Assembly: GCA_029240105.1 (NCBI GenBank)
Contig: JARBTR010000007.1
Coordinates: 1-64,000, forward strand
Reading direction: 5' to 3'
Length of the DNA: 64,000 nucleotides
Source of the DNA: Caryophanales bacterium
GTDB taxonomy: Bacteria > Bacillota > Bacilli > JARBTR01
Positions 25,666-34,783 of the stretch are shown here, in pieces. Position numbers and translations under genes: made by a program. The notes under the pieces were generated by a model that was given only the letters and a program-made list of their open reading frames with translations, was not told the DNA's origin and did no database searches. Each line of letters opens with the position of its first letter. The stretch's first letter is position 1.

Positions 25666-25703
25666 CTCCATATTTAAATTCTTAAAAAGAATTTAAAATG
25701 GAG
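25666..25703 (+). other. Stable hairpin upstream of copA
   Basis: CTCCAT-TTAAATTCTT pairs with AAGAATTTAA-ATGGAG, with a GCC/GGC extension. There is no T-run, so it may be an mRNA-processing or stability element rather than a terminator. Confidence 0.5.
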
Positions 25704-25751
25704 TCTTGGCAGTAAACAAAATTAAATGTTGGTAATCGCGGAGGTTATCTA

Positions 25752-28199
25752 ATGACAACAAAAACATTTCAAATTGAAGGTATGACTTGCTCAGCGTGTG
25801 CAAAGGCTGTAGAGCGCGTAACTAGAAAAATAAATGGTGTAGAAGAGGCAAATGTCAACTACGCAACTGAAAAATTAAACATCACATTTAACAACGAAAC
25901 ATCGATTTCTGAAATTCAAGCCACAGTTGAAAAAGCAGGATATAAAGCAGTTTCACTGTCAGTGAATAAGAATTTTAAAATAGAAGGAATGACTTGTGCT
26001 GCATGTTCTGGTGCAGTTGAGAGAGTCACTCGTAAATTACCTGGTGTAGAAGAATCAAATGTTAATTTGGCAACGGAAAAATTAAAAATTAAATTTGATC
26101 CTGAAGTAGTATCAATTAAGGATATTAAACAAGCTATTGAAAAAGCTGGTTATAAGGCAATTGATGAAGCTGAAGTTCAGGCAGATGCTGTTGATCATAA
26201 GGAAAAAGAAATTCAAACATTATACAAAAAATCAGTCTGGTCTTCTGTGTTTGCACTTCCATTATTAATTATTGCTATGGTACCGATGATTTTAGAATAT
26301 GCAGGAGTAATTGTACCAACTTACATTTCACCAATGGTTTACCCTCGCACATTTGCAGTAATTCAATTTGTACTATGTGTGCCTGTTATAATCATCTGCT
26401 TTAATTATTATAAAGTAGGGTTCAGAAACCTGTTTAAACTAAGCCCTAATATGGATTCGCTGATTTCGGTGGGAACTACAGCAGCATTTTTATATAGCTT
26501 TTATGCAGCGTATGAAATTTTCTCTGGGAATGTTGACTTTGAAATGTATTTCGAGGCAACTGCGGTTATTCTTGCGTTAATCACAATAGGAAAGTACATG
26601 GAAGCAGTTTCAAAAGGGAAAACAAGTGAGGCTATCAAAAAATTAATCGGTCTCGCACCTAAACAAGCGAATATTGTTCGTGATGGCGTTGAAATGCAAA
26701 TTCCAGTTGAAGATGTTGAGGTTGGTGATATTGTCATTGTAAAGCCTGGTGAGAAATTACCTGTTGACGGTGTTGTTGTTGAGGGAACAAGTTCTATTGA
26801 CGAATCAATGCTAACAGGTGAAAGTATTCCAGTTGAAAAAAATGTTGGTAGTGCCGTTATTGGAGCAAGTATTAATAAAAACGGGTTAATTAAGTATCGT
26901 GCTACGAAAGTTGGTAAGGACACTGCACTCGCACAAATCATTAAATTGGTTGAAGATGCACAAGGATCAAAGGCACCAATTGCACGATTAGCTGATATTA
27001 TTTCAGGATATTTTGTACCTATAGTTATAGGACTAGCTTTATTAGCTACAGTTGTCTGGCTTTTCGTATTTGGCGAAACACTGGCTTTCTCAATCTCAAT
27101 TTTTATAGCCGTATTAATTATTGCATGTCCATGTGCACTTGGATTAGCCACCCCTACAGCGATTATGGTTGGTACTGGAAAAGGTGCACAACATGGCGTA
27201 CTTATTAAAAGTGGAGTTGCGCTAGAGACAGCTCATAAGATTCAAACTGTTGTTTTAGATAAAACAGGAACAATCACCGAAGGAAAGCCTAAGGTGACAA
27301 ATATAATAACAGCAACCCAAATTTCCGAAGAAGAATTGTTGCAAATTGCAGCTTCATGTGAAAAGGGATCTGAACATCCACTTGGTGAGGCAATTGTTAA
27401 AGCAGCTGAAGAAAAAGGAATGGTTATGCTTCCAGTTGATAAGTTCGAAGCAATTCCTGGTCACGGTATTCAAATACAAATGAATAGTAAATCAATTTTA
27501 CTTGGAAATGAAAAATTAATGAGAGACCGTCAAGTGAGCCTTGGAGATGCTAGTGAAAAAGCAACTCAATTGGCACGTGAAGGAAAAACACCGATGTTCG
27601 TGGCTTTTGATGGTCAATTTGCAGGTATCATTGCAGTTGCAGATACTGTGAAGGCTTCTAGTAAAGAAGCAATTTCAAAACTTCAAAAAATGGGCATATC
27701 TGTTGCCATGATCACAGGGGATAATCGTCAAACTGCTGAAGCTATCGCTAGAGAAGTTGGTATAGATACTGTTCTTGCAGAAGTTTTACCTAAAGATAAA
27801 GCAAACGAAGTGAAAAAACTTCAAGATGCTGGTCGAAAAGTTGCTATGGTTGGTGATGGTATCAATGATGCGCCTGCATTAGCACAAGCAGATGTGGGTA
27901 TGGCAATTGGATCTGGTACTGATGTGGCAATGGAATCTGCTGATATCGTACTCATGAAGAGTGACTTAAAAGATGTAGCAACAGCTATTCAATTAAGCCG
28001 TAAAACTATTGCAAACATCAAACAAAATTTATTCTGGGCATTTGCTTATAATATACTTGGAATCCCAGTAGCTATGGGTGTCTTGTACTTATTTGGTGGC
28101 CCGTTACTAAATCCAATCATTGCAGCACTCGCAATGAGTTTTTCATCAATCTCAGTGTTATCTAATGCTTTACGATTAAAGAGATTTAAACCGCTGTAA
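25752..28199 (+). CDS. copA: Copper-exporting P1B-type ATPase
   Basis: The 815-residue ATPase has two N-terminal HMA domains (MTCSAC at residues 11-16 and MTCAAC near 81), eight expected membrane helices, the ion-binding CPC in [11 protein letters not shown] near residue 459, the phosphorylation motif DKTGT near 501, TGE in MLTGES, and [10 protein letters not shown] near 705. These define Cu(I) export ATPases. The gene follows csoR and the duplicated lipoprotein. GCGGAGG precedes the ATG. A strong terminator lies about 230 bases after the stop. Confidence 0.96.
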   Translation: MTTKTFQIEGMTCSACAKAVERVTRKINGVEEANVNYATEKLNITFNNETSISEIQATVEKAGYKAVSLSVNKNFKIEGMTCAACSGAVERVTRKLPGVEESNVNLATEKLKIKFDPEVVSIKDIKQAIEKAGYKAIDEAEVQADAVDHKEKEIQTLYKKSVWSSVFALPLLIIAMVPMILEYAGVIVPTYISPMVYPRTFAVIQFVLCVPVIIICFNYYKVGFRNLFKLSPNMDSLISVGTTAAFLYSFYAAYEIFSGNVDFEMYFEATAVILALITIGKYMEAVSKGKTSEAIKKLIGLAPKQANIVRDGVEMQIPVEDVEVGDIVIVKPGEKLPVDGVVVEGTSSIDESMLTGESIPVEKNVGSAVIGASINKNGLIKYRATKVGKDTALAQIIKLVEDAQGSKAPIARLADIISGYFVPIVIGLALLATVVWLFVFGETLAFSISIFIAVLIIACPCALGLATPTAIMVGTGKGAQHGVLIKSGVALETAHKIQTVVLDKTGTITEGKPKVTNIITATQISEEELLQIAASCEKGSEHPLGEAIVKAAEEKGMVMLPVDKFEAIPGHGIQIQMNSKSILLGNEKLMRDRQVSLGDASEKATQLAREGKTPMFVAFDGQFAGIIAVADTVKASSKEAISKLQKMGISVAMITGDNRQTAEAIAREVGIDTVLAEVLPKDKANEVKKLQDAGRKVAMVGDGINDAPALAQADVGMAIGSGTDVAMESADIVLMKSDLKDVATAIQLSRKTIANIKQNLFWAFAYNILGIPVAMGVLYLFGGPLLNPIIAALAMSFSSISVLSNALRLKRFKPL

Positions 28200-28286
28200 G
28201 TTAAAGTGGGTAAAAAGGATTGTCTTTATAATAATCCAGAACGAGTAAAGTTTTTGTAGGAAATAGAAATTAAGTGTATTTTGCAT

Positions 28287-28370
28287 GAAAATCCACTAGC
28301 TTCCCTTGATTCGAGCACTGAGCCTCGGGTCTCAGCTTTCTAGCTTTCATTTGTTAGTCTAGTGGTTTTC
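28287..28370. repeat. Nested hairpin element downstream of copA
   Basis: GAAAATCCACTAG (28287-28299) pairs with CTAGTGGTTTTC (28359-28370). Inside, CTGAG and CTCAG (28318-28335) form a second stem. The 84-base unit has no T-run. It may be an RNA structure or a short palindromic repeat unit. Confidence 0.55.
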
Positions 28371-28431
28371 ATTAACAAAATAACCAAGTAAATTACAACC
28401 TTTCAAGTTTAATAATCCATATATTTCTTAG

Positions 28432-28473
28432 CAGATAGAGTACAAAGTTAAATGTGTACTCTATCTGTTTTTT
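28432..28473 (+). terminator. Rho-independent terminator of the copper genes
   Basis: CAGATAGAGTACA / TGTACTCTATCTG stem followed by T6. Confidence 0.88.
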
Positions 28474-28484
28474 ATTACGAAAAA

Positions 28485-28504
28485 ATGAAATGAATTCATT
28501 TCAT
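28485..28504. repeat. 20-bp perfect palindrome
   Basis: ATGAAATGAATTCATTTCAT lies just after the terminator. It could be a regulator site but has no gene close by. Confidence 0.45.
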
Positions 28505-28909
28505 AATATCTTTCAATGAGAAATCAGTTTATTATTAGTTTGAAGTCACAAGACAACTATGTAATGAAACTATACAGCAAACAAAATGTGACATTTTGAG
28601 TAGTTAGTTAATTTTATTGCATTGTAACCATTGCAGTGCAGGAGAGTTAATTTTGTATTATGAGATTGATTCTTATACCGTAGATTGTGAATAATATTGC
28701 TGAATATGAATGAAATTGGCCTCATATGTTTGCCCAATCATTTATAATGGTACAATTGTATTTGTTGATTTTTTCCACAATAAATATATTATTTAATTAT
28801 GTGAATCAAAATCACTATTAAGTAAGCAGAAACCATTCCAAGTGCTTACAAAACAGCTGCCATTTGTCTATGAATCATAAAATTAAAATATAGGAAATTT
28901 TATAATGGT
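28505..28909. other. AT-rich gap
   Basis: I find no gene, repeat or clear promoter in this stretch between the terminator and the leader of the CstR-like gene. Confidence 0.4.
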
Positions 28910-28978
28910 TTGGTTACGTTGTTTTTAGAATATGTACTTAAACTAGATGAAAAGTTATACATTAATGGAGGAAAAACC

Positions 28979-29242
28979 ATGGATTATAATGAACAGATGA
29001 AAAACCGAGTGAAACGAATTGAGGGTCAACTGAGGGGCATTTTAAAAATGATGGAGGAAGAAAAAGACTGTCATGAAGTTATTGCCCAGTTATCAGCAAC
29101 AAGAACAGCCATAGATCGTACTATTGGACTTGTTGTTAGCACAAATTTGGTAAAGTGTGTTCAGAATGCTAACGAACAGGATGAAAAATGCACGAAAGAA
29201 TTAATACAAGATGCTGTAAATTTATTAGTGAAGAGTCGATAA
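28979..29242 (+). CDS. CstR-like persulfide-sensing repressor
   Basis: The 87-residue CsoR-family repressor starts at ATG 28979 after ATGGAGG; an upstream in-frame TTG at 28910 has no such site. Cys31 and Cys60 are kept, but the copper-ligand His is replaced by Asn56 (TNLVKCV). That pattern is known for CstR, which senses sulfide-derived persulfides through a disulfide or polysulfide link between the two Cys. The next gene, a CoA-disulfide reductase with a rhodanese domain, is a typical CstR target. Confidence 0.82.
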   Translation: MDYNEQMKNRVKRIEGQLRGILKMMEEEKDCHEVIAQLSATRTAIDRTIGLVVSTNLVKCVQNANEQDEKCTKELIQDAVNLLVKSR

Positions 29243-29243
29243 A

Positions 29244-29272
29244 AAAGGGGTAACAACCTCTTTTGTTTTTTT
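29244..29272 (+). terminator. Short terminator
   Basis: An AAGGGGT / AACCTCTT stem and T7 directly after the CstR-like gene. Confidence 0.6.
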
Positions 29273-29457
29273 ATTCTCAAATGTAATGCGGTTATCATTG
29301 AAAATGGTCCATTCTAGTTACATAAATTTTAATTAATGAATAAAATTGAGGGCTTTCCTAAAGCAATGAGATTGTATCATTGCCCACACATTTTCAATAT
29401 GATCAAACAATAGGCTAAGGAAATACAATAAACGATAATCCTGATGGAGGTGTACTG

Positions 29458-31194
29458 ATGAATAAAAAGGTATTAATAGTTGGCGGAGTGGCAGGGGGTG
29501 CTTCTGCTGCTGCAAGGCTTAGAAGGCTCGATGAAAATGCTGAAATTATTATGTTTGAAAGGGATGAACATATCTCTTTCGCCAACTGCGGTTTACCATA
29601 TTATATTGGTGGAACGATAAAGGAGCGCAACAAATTATTAGTTCAAACTCCAGATTCAATGATGAAGAGGTTTAATATTGATGTTCGAACTTTTAGTGAA
29701 GTCACAAATATCGATCCTATTAGCAAATCGGTTTCAATAAACAGTAAGGAAAAGGGACTTTATAATGAAAGTTATGACTATTTAATCCTTTCTCCTGGAG
29801 CAAAAGCATTAAAGCCTCCAATACCAGGAATAGAAAATGATAAAATTTTTACATTAAGAAATATTGAAGATACTGACTATATTAAAGCATATGTAGATAA
29901 AAAAGATACAAAGCGTGCTGTTATAATCGGTGGTGGATATGTCGGAGTTGAGATGGCAGAAAACCTATGTGAAATAGGGCTAGAAGTAACACTTTGTGAA
30001 GCGGCTCCTCATATCCTTTCTCCGTTTGATTCTGATATGGTGGTTATGGCTGAAAAAGTATTAATTGATAATGGCATTGAACTAATTCTAAATGATGGAG
30101 TGAAGGGATTTACTGATTCACAAGACCATGTGGATGTTATTTTAGATAGCGGGAAAATGTTAAAAGGAGATATTGTAATTCTAGCTATAGGAGTTATTCC
30201 TGATACTGCCTTTCTTAAAAATTCGGGACTTGAGATAGGTCCAAGAGGACACATTGTTGTAAATGAAAGAATGGAAACAAATTTGGAGGGCGTTTTTGCT
30301 GTTGGGGATGCAATTGAAGTAGTGGATTTTATAACCAAAGAAAAGACAGCGATTCCTCTTGCTGGTCCTGCAAACAAACAAGGAAGAATAGCTGCGGATA
30401 ACATTTGTGGAATCCCTTCAACCTATAAAGGAACACAAGGAACAGCAATTATTAAAGTTTTTGATTTAGTCGCAGCCAGTACAGGAGCAAACGAAAGAAC
30501 TTTGCAAAGATTGAATGTGGATTACAAGGTAATTTATGTTCATCCTATATCACATGCCTCATATTATCCTGATGCAAAACAAATGTCCCTAAAGTTAATT
30601 TTTAATGAAGAAGGGAAAATTCTAGGTGCACAGGGGATAGGATATGAGGGGGTTGATAAGAGAATCGATGTTATTGCAACGACAATAAGATTGGGCGGAA
30701 CAGTGGATGACTTAGCTGAATTAGAACTTTGTTATGCGCCACCGTTTTCTTCCGCAAAAGACCCTGTAAATATGGCCGGATTTGTTGCACAGAATGTATT
30801 AGCTGGTAGATCACATATGGTAGCATGGAAGGATCTGGATAAGGAAGAGTTTGAGGATTTTATTCTTATAGATGTTAGGACTGAACAGGAATTTAATAAT
30901 GGACATATTGAGGGTGCTGTAAACATCCCTGTTGACAGTTTGAGGGAAAGATTAAATGAACTGAATCCGAATCAAACGATTTTGGAGTATTGTCAAGTAG
31001 GCTTAAGAGGATATGTCGCAGATAGAATATTATCGCAGAATGGTTTTAAAGTCTTTAATGTTACGGGAGGTTATCGAACTTCTTCTAACGTAGCATTCAA
31101 TCCTGAAAAACCAATTAAAAGTGAAGAACAGAAAAATGAAAAAAATTCAAATATAACGGTCGATCCTGATACACAGGTGGTAAAGGAAGAATAG
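29458..31194 (+). CDS. CoA-disulfide / persulfide reductase with rhodanese domain
   Basis: The 578-residue flavoenzyme has an N-terminal FAD motif (GGVAGGASAAARLRR), the redox Cys in SFANCGLPYYIGG (C44), a NAD(P)H motif IIGGGYVGVEMAE near residue 157, and ATG-like FAVGDAIEV near 281. A C-terminal rhodanese domain (about 460-550) has the active Cys in EYCQVGLRG. Such CoADR-Rhd enzymes reduce CoA disulfides, persulfides or polysulfides. GGAGG precedes the ATG. It follows the CstR-like sensor, giving a sulfide/persulfide detoxification unit. The C-terminal tail is charged. Confidence 0.9.
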   Translation: MNKKVLIVGGVAGGASAAARLRRLDENAEIIMFERDEHISFANCGLPYYIGGTIKERNKLLVQTPDSMMKRFNIDVRTFSEVTNIDPISKSVSINSKEKGLYNESYDYLILSPGAKALKPPIPGIENDKIFTLRNIEDTDYIKAYVDKKDTKRAVIIGGGYVGVEMAENLCEIGLEVTLCEAAPHILSPFDSDMVVMAEKVLIDNGIELILNDGVKGFTDSQDHVDVILDSGKMLKGDIVILAIGVIPDTAFLKNSGLEIGPRGHIVVNERMETNLEGVFAVGDAIEVVDFITKEKTAIPLAGPANKQGRIAADNICGIPSTYKGTQGTAIIKVFDLVAASTGANERTLQRLNVDYKVIYVHPISHASYYPDAKQMSLKLIFNEEGKILGAQGIGYEGVDKRIDVIATTIRLGGTVDDLAELELCYAPPFSSAKDPVNMAGFVAQNVLAGRSHMVAWKDLDKEEFEDFILIDVRTEQEFNNGHIEGAVNIPVDSLRERLNELNPNQTILEYCQVGLRGYVADRILSQNGFKVFNVTGGYRTSSNVAFNPEKPIKSEEQKNEKNSNITVDPDTQVVKEE

Positions 31195-31196
31195 CT

Positions 31197-31216
31197 CTAC
31201 CCAAGTAGGGTTTTTT
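31197..31216 (+). terminator. Short terminator
   Basis: ACCC-AAGT-AGGGT mini-stem followed by T6 just after the stop codon. Confidence 0.5.
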
Positions 31217-31264
31217 CTCAGTTGTTTACAAAGATAATGCCTCTAATATAAGGGAGATGATTAT

Positions 31265-31525
31265 GTGAAGTCAGATTGCCGTCATATACCTAGGAATATT
31301 TTTAGTTCAAACGAGAAATTAATATGTAAAAAATGCGGTAAAAAGATCGTTCCGAAAAAACTAAATTTTCTCATTGTTTTTATTCTAAGTTTTTTGTTAG
31401 GTCAGTATATTAAAAACTATTTACACATTCAATTGGGAACATATATTGTATTATTCTTTTTAATGTTTATTTCTATATTTACACTTACAAATTTAATAAT
31501 TGGATATAAAGAAAGTGACAATTAA
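31265..31525 (+). CDS. Zinc-ribbon membrane protein
   Basis: The 86-residue protein starts with GTG after AGGGAGATG. A zinc ribbon (early Cys plus CKKCGKK, about residues 20-26) precedes two membrane helices (about 33-50 and 56-78). It resembles small TIGR04104-type zinc-ribbon proteins of Bacillaceae; function unknown. It is followed by a gap and a two-way terminator. Confidence 0.65.
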   Translation: MKSDCRHIPRNIFSSNEKLICKKCGKKIVPKKLNFLIVFILSFLLGQYIKNYLHIQLGTYIVLFFLMFISIFTLTNLIIGYKESDN

Positions 31526-31770
31526 GAGTTTAAGCACAATAAAAACGATTATCTATAATCACTTCGCCTTTTTTAATATGAAATTCTTGGGGTAGGGTTA
31601 AAGTTCCTTGATATAAAAACCTTTTAATAAAAAACAAAAACTCATGATAAATGAACATTGCCCCAAAGTTTTAGAAATAAAGTGGTTACGATCCAAGTCT
31701 GATAAAAATTAACTGTATGTCTTTATTCTTTTCAGACGGGATATCCAATGTCTTTCAGCAGTAAGTCAGT

Positions 31771-31819
31771 AAAAATGCCTATTGATAAGTCGTTTTTAGA
31801 CGGTCAATAGGCATTTTTT
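31771..31819. terminator. Bidirectional terminator
   Basis: AAAAATGCCTATTGA / TCAATAGGCATTTTTT stem between converging genes. The rest of 31526-31874 shows no gene. Confidence 0.85.
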
Positions 31820-31874
31820 CTAATTCAATCTCTATTTTAAATGAAAAAAATTTAAAGTATCACACAAATTATTT

Positions 31875-32552
31875 TTAACTTCTATTTTTCTTATCAACCA
31901 GTTTTTTATACCATTTTATATGTCTATGTTTCACATACTCTTCATCAACATATCCTGTAATCATCCCAGGAAGAAGTTTCCGATTTGCTTTTATTAAAAA
32001 AGCAGCTAAATGAGCGATGATTAGAAAAATTAAGAAAAAGGTTGCGAAATTATGAAGTGTAGTCGAAATAGTAACAATAGAATGCGGTATAAAAGCAATC
32101 GATATATTTTTTATTACCTTGATGATTCCGGTTATGACTAAAATGAGTACTGTTACTCCTATTGCAAGATAGGCTAGTCTCTGCTCAGCAAGGTACTTTT
32201 CACTTGGTGGTTCCTCACCCTTTGTGATAATTGCTTTTATTATTTTCCAGGATTCCTTTACATCTCCACGTTTAGGTATCGCATCATACTCCTTTTGGAA
32301 GAGATGGACGAACATGTGATAGAAAACGATAAAAATTAGAATAACGGCTCCAACATAATGCATGAGCAATGTGATTGAATAATCACCAAGCCATTCAGCC
32401 CCAGGCAATTTAACAATATTATATCGTTTATACATTGGCATCTGTCCAAATCCGCTTATAATCAGTGAAAAAATTGAAAAGGCCGCTCCCCAATGAACGA
32501 GACGATTTGAAAGACTTTGTCTATATATTTTCCCATGCTTACTCCTCTTCAT
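31875..32552 (-). CDS. Di-heme cytochrome b subunit (FdnI-like)
   Basis: The 225-residue membrane protein resembles the cytochrome b556 gamma subunit of formate dehydrogenase-N and related oxidoreductases. It has four hydrophobic helices with candidate heme His in NRLVHWGAAF, LLMHYVGAV, FYHMFVH and TTLHNFATF. It should take or give electrons to quinone. It overlaps the end of the upstream Fe-S gene by 14 bases, so the two are translated together. No catalytic molybdopterin subunit is nearby. Confidence 0.82.
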   Translation of the reverse strand: MKRSKHGKIYRQSLSNRLVHWGAAFSIFSLIISGFGQMPMYKRYNIVKLPGAEWLGDYSITLLMHYVGAVILIFIVFYHMFVHLFQKEYDAIPKRGDVKESWKIIKAIITKGEEPPSEKYLAEQRLAYLAIGVTVLILVITGIIKVIKNISIAFIPHSIVTISTTLHNFATFFLIFLIIAHLAAFLIKANRKLLPGMITGYVDEEYVKHRHIKWYKKLVDKKNRS

Positions 32553-33561
32553 GATTATTTTTTTCCCCTTTCAATTTGTTATAGGCAGCAAATCCAGCTG
32601 CTGCGATACCTGCAATTGGAGCAATTGCTGCGCTTAATGCCATACCGCTAAAACTGTCAAGCTTATTTTCAATATTTACCTCCATTGTTGGACGACCTGG
32701 TTTAAAATCATTGGTTTCCTGTTTCTGTTTTTTTATTGCTTTATCAATTTTTTCAAATGGTACTTTAGATACATAGAAAGTTGAAGTTCCTCCATTTTCT
32801 TTGTCTCCATAAACAAATCCAGCTACTTCCTTTGCACGGTTATAGGCCAATTCCCTCATGGATTGTTTAGTTCCAAAAGAAATTGCTCCTTTGGGGCAGG
32901 CATTTACACAAGCTGGTTCCTTGCCTACTTTAAGAAGATCGGCGCAGAAATCACATTTGTACATAACACCCCCACCCAAATATTCAGGAGCAAGCTTCAT
33001 GTATAAACCAACTCCAGCCTGCCTTTGTGGTATATCCCAAGGGCAAACATCTCGACATTTAGCGCCTCCCATGCATTGGTTATCATTAATAACTACAGCA
33101 CCATTTTCATATTTCTTTATAGCACTAAACGGACAAACGCCAGCACAAGTGGGGTTGTCGCAATGCATGCAGCGCTTTGGAACAAACACTTCTTTAGTTG
33201 ATCCATTATGTTCAACTACAACTTTATCCACAAAAGTCCAATTGTATGGAGTTAAACGATTTGAAATGTCTTGTTTATCTGACCAGTCCTCATATGTTTT
33301 CTGAGGCCAATACGGTTTTAAATGATCGCTATCCACTTTTGGAAATTTATCCTGGTTTTTGGTTCGACAGGCTAATACACAGGCAGGGGTGTCCTTTGCT
33401 GAACATCCATCACATTGTGTAAGATCTATAACCGTTCCCTTATCTGTAGAAGGTTTAGTTTGTGCAAAGACTTTGTCAGCTCCAGTCAATAAAACAGTTC
33501 CTAAAACAACTGCGCCGCTGGAATTTTTAATAAACTCACGTCTGGTTAATCGATTGCTCAT
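32539..33561 (-). CDS. Tat-exported 4Fe-4S ferredoxin-type subunit
   Basis: The 340-residue protein starts with a twin-arginine signal (TRREFIKNSSG, R7-R8). Four Cys clusters follow (CDGCSAKDTPAC; CMHCDNPTCAGVCP; CMGGAKCRDVCP; CDFCADLL ... CVNACP), which is the FdnH/PsrB type four-cluster pattern. A C-terminal membrane helix (MALSAAIAPIAGIAAAGFAA) anchors it outside. It should pass electrons between a missing catalytic subunit and the cytochrome b encoded next. GGAGG lies between the operator and the ATG. Two CsoR-family operators precede it. Confidence 0.85.
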   Translation of the reverse strand: MSNRLTRREFIKNSSGAVVLGTVLLTGADKVFAQTKPSTDKGTVIDLTQCDGCSAKDTPACVLACRTKNQDKFPKVDSDHLKPYWPQKTYEDWSDKQDISNRLTPYNWTFVDKVVVEHNGSTKEVFVPKRCMHCDNPTCAGVCPFSAIKKYENGAVVINDNQCMGGAKCRDVCPWDIPQRQAGVGLYMKLAPEYLGGGVMYKCDFCADLLKVGKEPACVNACPKGAISFGTKQSMRELAYNRAKEVAGFVYGDKENGGTSTFYVSKVPFEKIDKAIKKQKQETNDFKPGRPTMEVNIENKLDSFSGMALSAAIAPIAGIAAAGFAAYNKLKGEKNNHEEE

Positions 33562-33572
33562 GGCGTCCTCCT

Positions 33573-33588
33573 ATACCCTGTGGGGTAT
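33573..33588 (-). promoter_or_regulatory. CsoR/CstR-family operator 1
   Basis: ATACCC-TGTG-GGGTAT has perfect 6-bp arms and lies 12 bases upstream of the Fe-S subunit start. The form is that of CsoR/CstR binding sites. Confidence 0.72.
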
Positions 33589-33604
33589 TATTTTTCTTAT
33601 CTTT

Positions 33605-33620
33605 ATACTACATGGGGTAT
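33605..33620 (-). promoter_or_regulatory. CsoR/CstR-family operator 2
   Basis: ATACTA-CATG-GGGTAT has the same 16-bp layout with one degenerate arm. It starts exactly 32 bases from operator 1, so tandem binding is plausible. Confidence 0.55.
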
Positions 33621-33990
33621 ACGGAATAATCAATAGTTTTTTTAAATGTTGTATAAAAGTTTTTGTAGGGTTTGGTCCTATATTGAAGAATGAAATATGT
33701 ATTTAAAATACAGGGGAACGAATTAATTTGAAGTTAAAATTGAACATATTTTGTTCGAATAAAAGGAGAATAAATGATTATTTGGTGGTGAGTAGTTTTT
33801 TAACATATGCAATAAATAAAACGTTAGAACAAATAGATAATCAAGGGACTAGTACATAAGAATGCTACGAAGGTCAGTCATCTGATAATTTATTTGAAGT
33901 AAAGTTTAGTGAAGAATAAAGAGGAAAAGTTGATGAACCATCAAGCTAAAATCGGGAAAAGTTATTTAGCTAATGATCTTTAGTCATGAA
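33621..33990. other. Gap with possible gene debris
   Basis: No intact gene. Short plus-strand open stretches (for example one ending FEVKFSEE at about 33919) look like parts of a lost small gene. Confidence 0.3.
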
Positions 33991-33991
33991 T

Positions 33992-34033
33992 AAAGGACAA
34001 AACATATTTGTGATTAAATATGTTTTGTCCTTT
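33992..34033. terminator. Bidirectional terminator
   Basis: AAAGGACAAAACATAT / ATATGTTTTGTCCTTT stem with flanking A/T tracts at the end of the bacilliredoxin-like gene. Confidence 0.85.
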
Positions 34034-34067
34034 ATATTTTGAAAGTTTTTATTTTGTCTTGATCAAT

Positions 34068-34493
34068 TTAGCAATATTCTTCAAACATACTTTGAAGTTT
34101 ACTAGCAATTTCTTCGATAGATTCTGTTTTAATTTCCGAACGTTCAACCATTTTAATACATTTGCCATCTTTCATTAATGCAATGGCTGGAGAAGATGGT
34201 TCATACCCTTCAAAATATTCACGAGCTCTTTCAGTCGCTTCCTTTTCTTGGCCAGCGAATACTGATACAAGGTGGTCCGGTTTTTTTTCTGATTTTAAAG
34301 CAATTGCAGACGCAGGTCTAGCAATATCTTCACCGCTACAGCAAACGGAATTAACAAAAACTAATGTTGTACCTTTCTTTGCAAATGCTAGATCAACTTC
34401 CATTTTTGAATGTAATTCCTGAAAACCTTGTTCGATTAATCCTTCACGTGCATTGCTTACTCTTTCTTCCATTGGTAAAAAGTGAAAATCCAT
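34068..34493 (-). CDS. BrxA/BrxB-family protein with variant active site
   Basis: The 141-residue protein has the bacilliredoxin (DUF1094/YphP) fold signature: EGLIEQGFQEL near residues 17-27, GTTLVFVNSV, then ARPA and HLVSVFAGQEKEATERAREYF. Canonical members carry Cys-Gly-Cys; here the site reads CCSG (C51, C52), so the spacing is changed. Bacilliredoxins remove bacillithiol from S-thiolated proteins. The position next to persulfide genes suggests a thiol or persulfide role. AAATCC/GGAGGG lies upstream of the ATG on its strand. Confidence 0.8.
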   Translation of the reverse strand: MDFHFLPMEERVSNAREGLIEQGFQELHSKMEVDLAFAKKGTTLVFVNSVCCSGEDIARPASAIALKSEKKPDHLVSVFAGQEKEATERAREYFEGYEPSSPAIALMKDGKCIKMVERSEIKTESIEEIASKLQSMFEEYC

Positions 34494-34783
34494 TTAAATC
34501 CCTCCAGTTTTATAGTTTGAGTTGTTTGGATAAATTATACATTAGTATTTAGTTGAATCAAGTTAGGATTGTAGTTACTTTCAAAACCTAATCTAACTAT
34601 AGTTTACAAAGAAAAGTTGTGCAAATTATGGAGATAACCATATTAGTAGTATGAAGTTTATTAGCAAAAAAACTATTTTACAAATTTTATCTACTTATTT
34701 TCTTATTAATTTGATGTTAAACTAGTTTCTGTGTTTAAACAAATAAATAATTTTAATTTGTAGAATTTTTGGAGGACTGAAAT

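Noticed and set aside
26501-27151. A 216-residue frame antisense to copA
   Set aside because: It is fully inside the copA coding sequence, has no ribosome site and only low-complexity Ser/Thr/Ile content. It mirrors the codon bias of copA.
31875-33561. Complete formate dehydrogenase operon
   Set aside because: Only the Fe-S and cytochrome b subunits are present. No molybdopterin catalytic gene or maturation gene flanks them, so naming a substrate is not supported.
33741-33760. LexA box (GAAC...GTTC)
   Set aside because: The arms around 33743-33757 are spaced wrongly for the Bacillus LexA consensus, and no damage-response gene follows.
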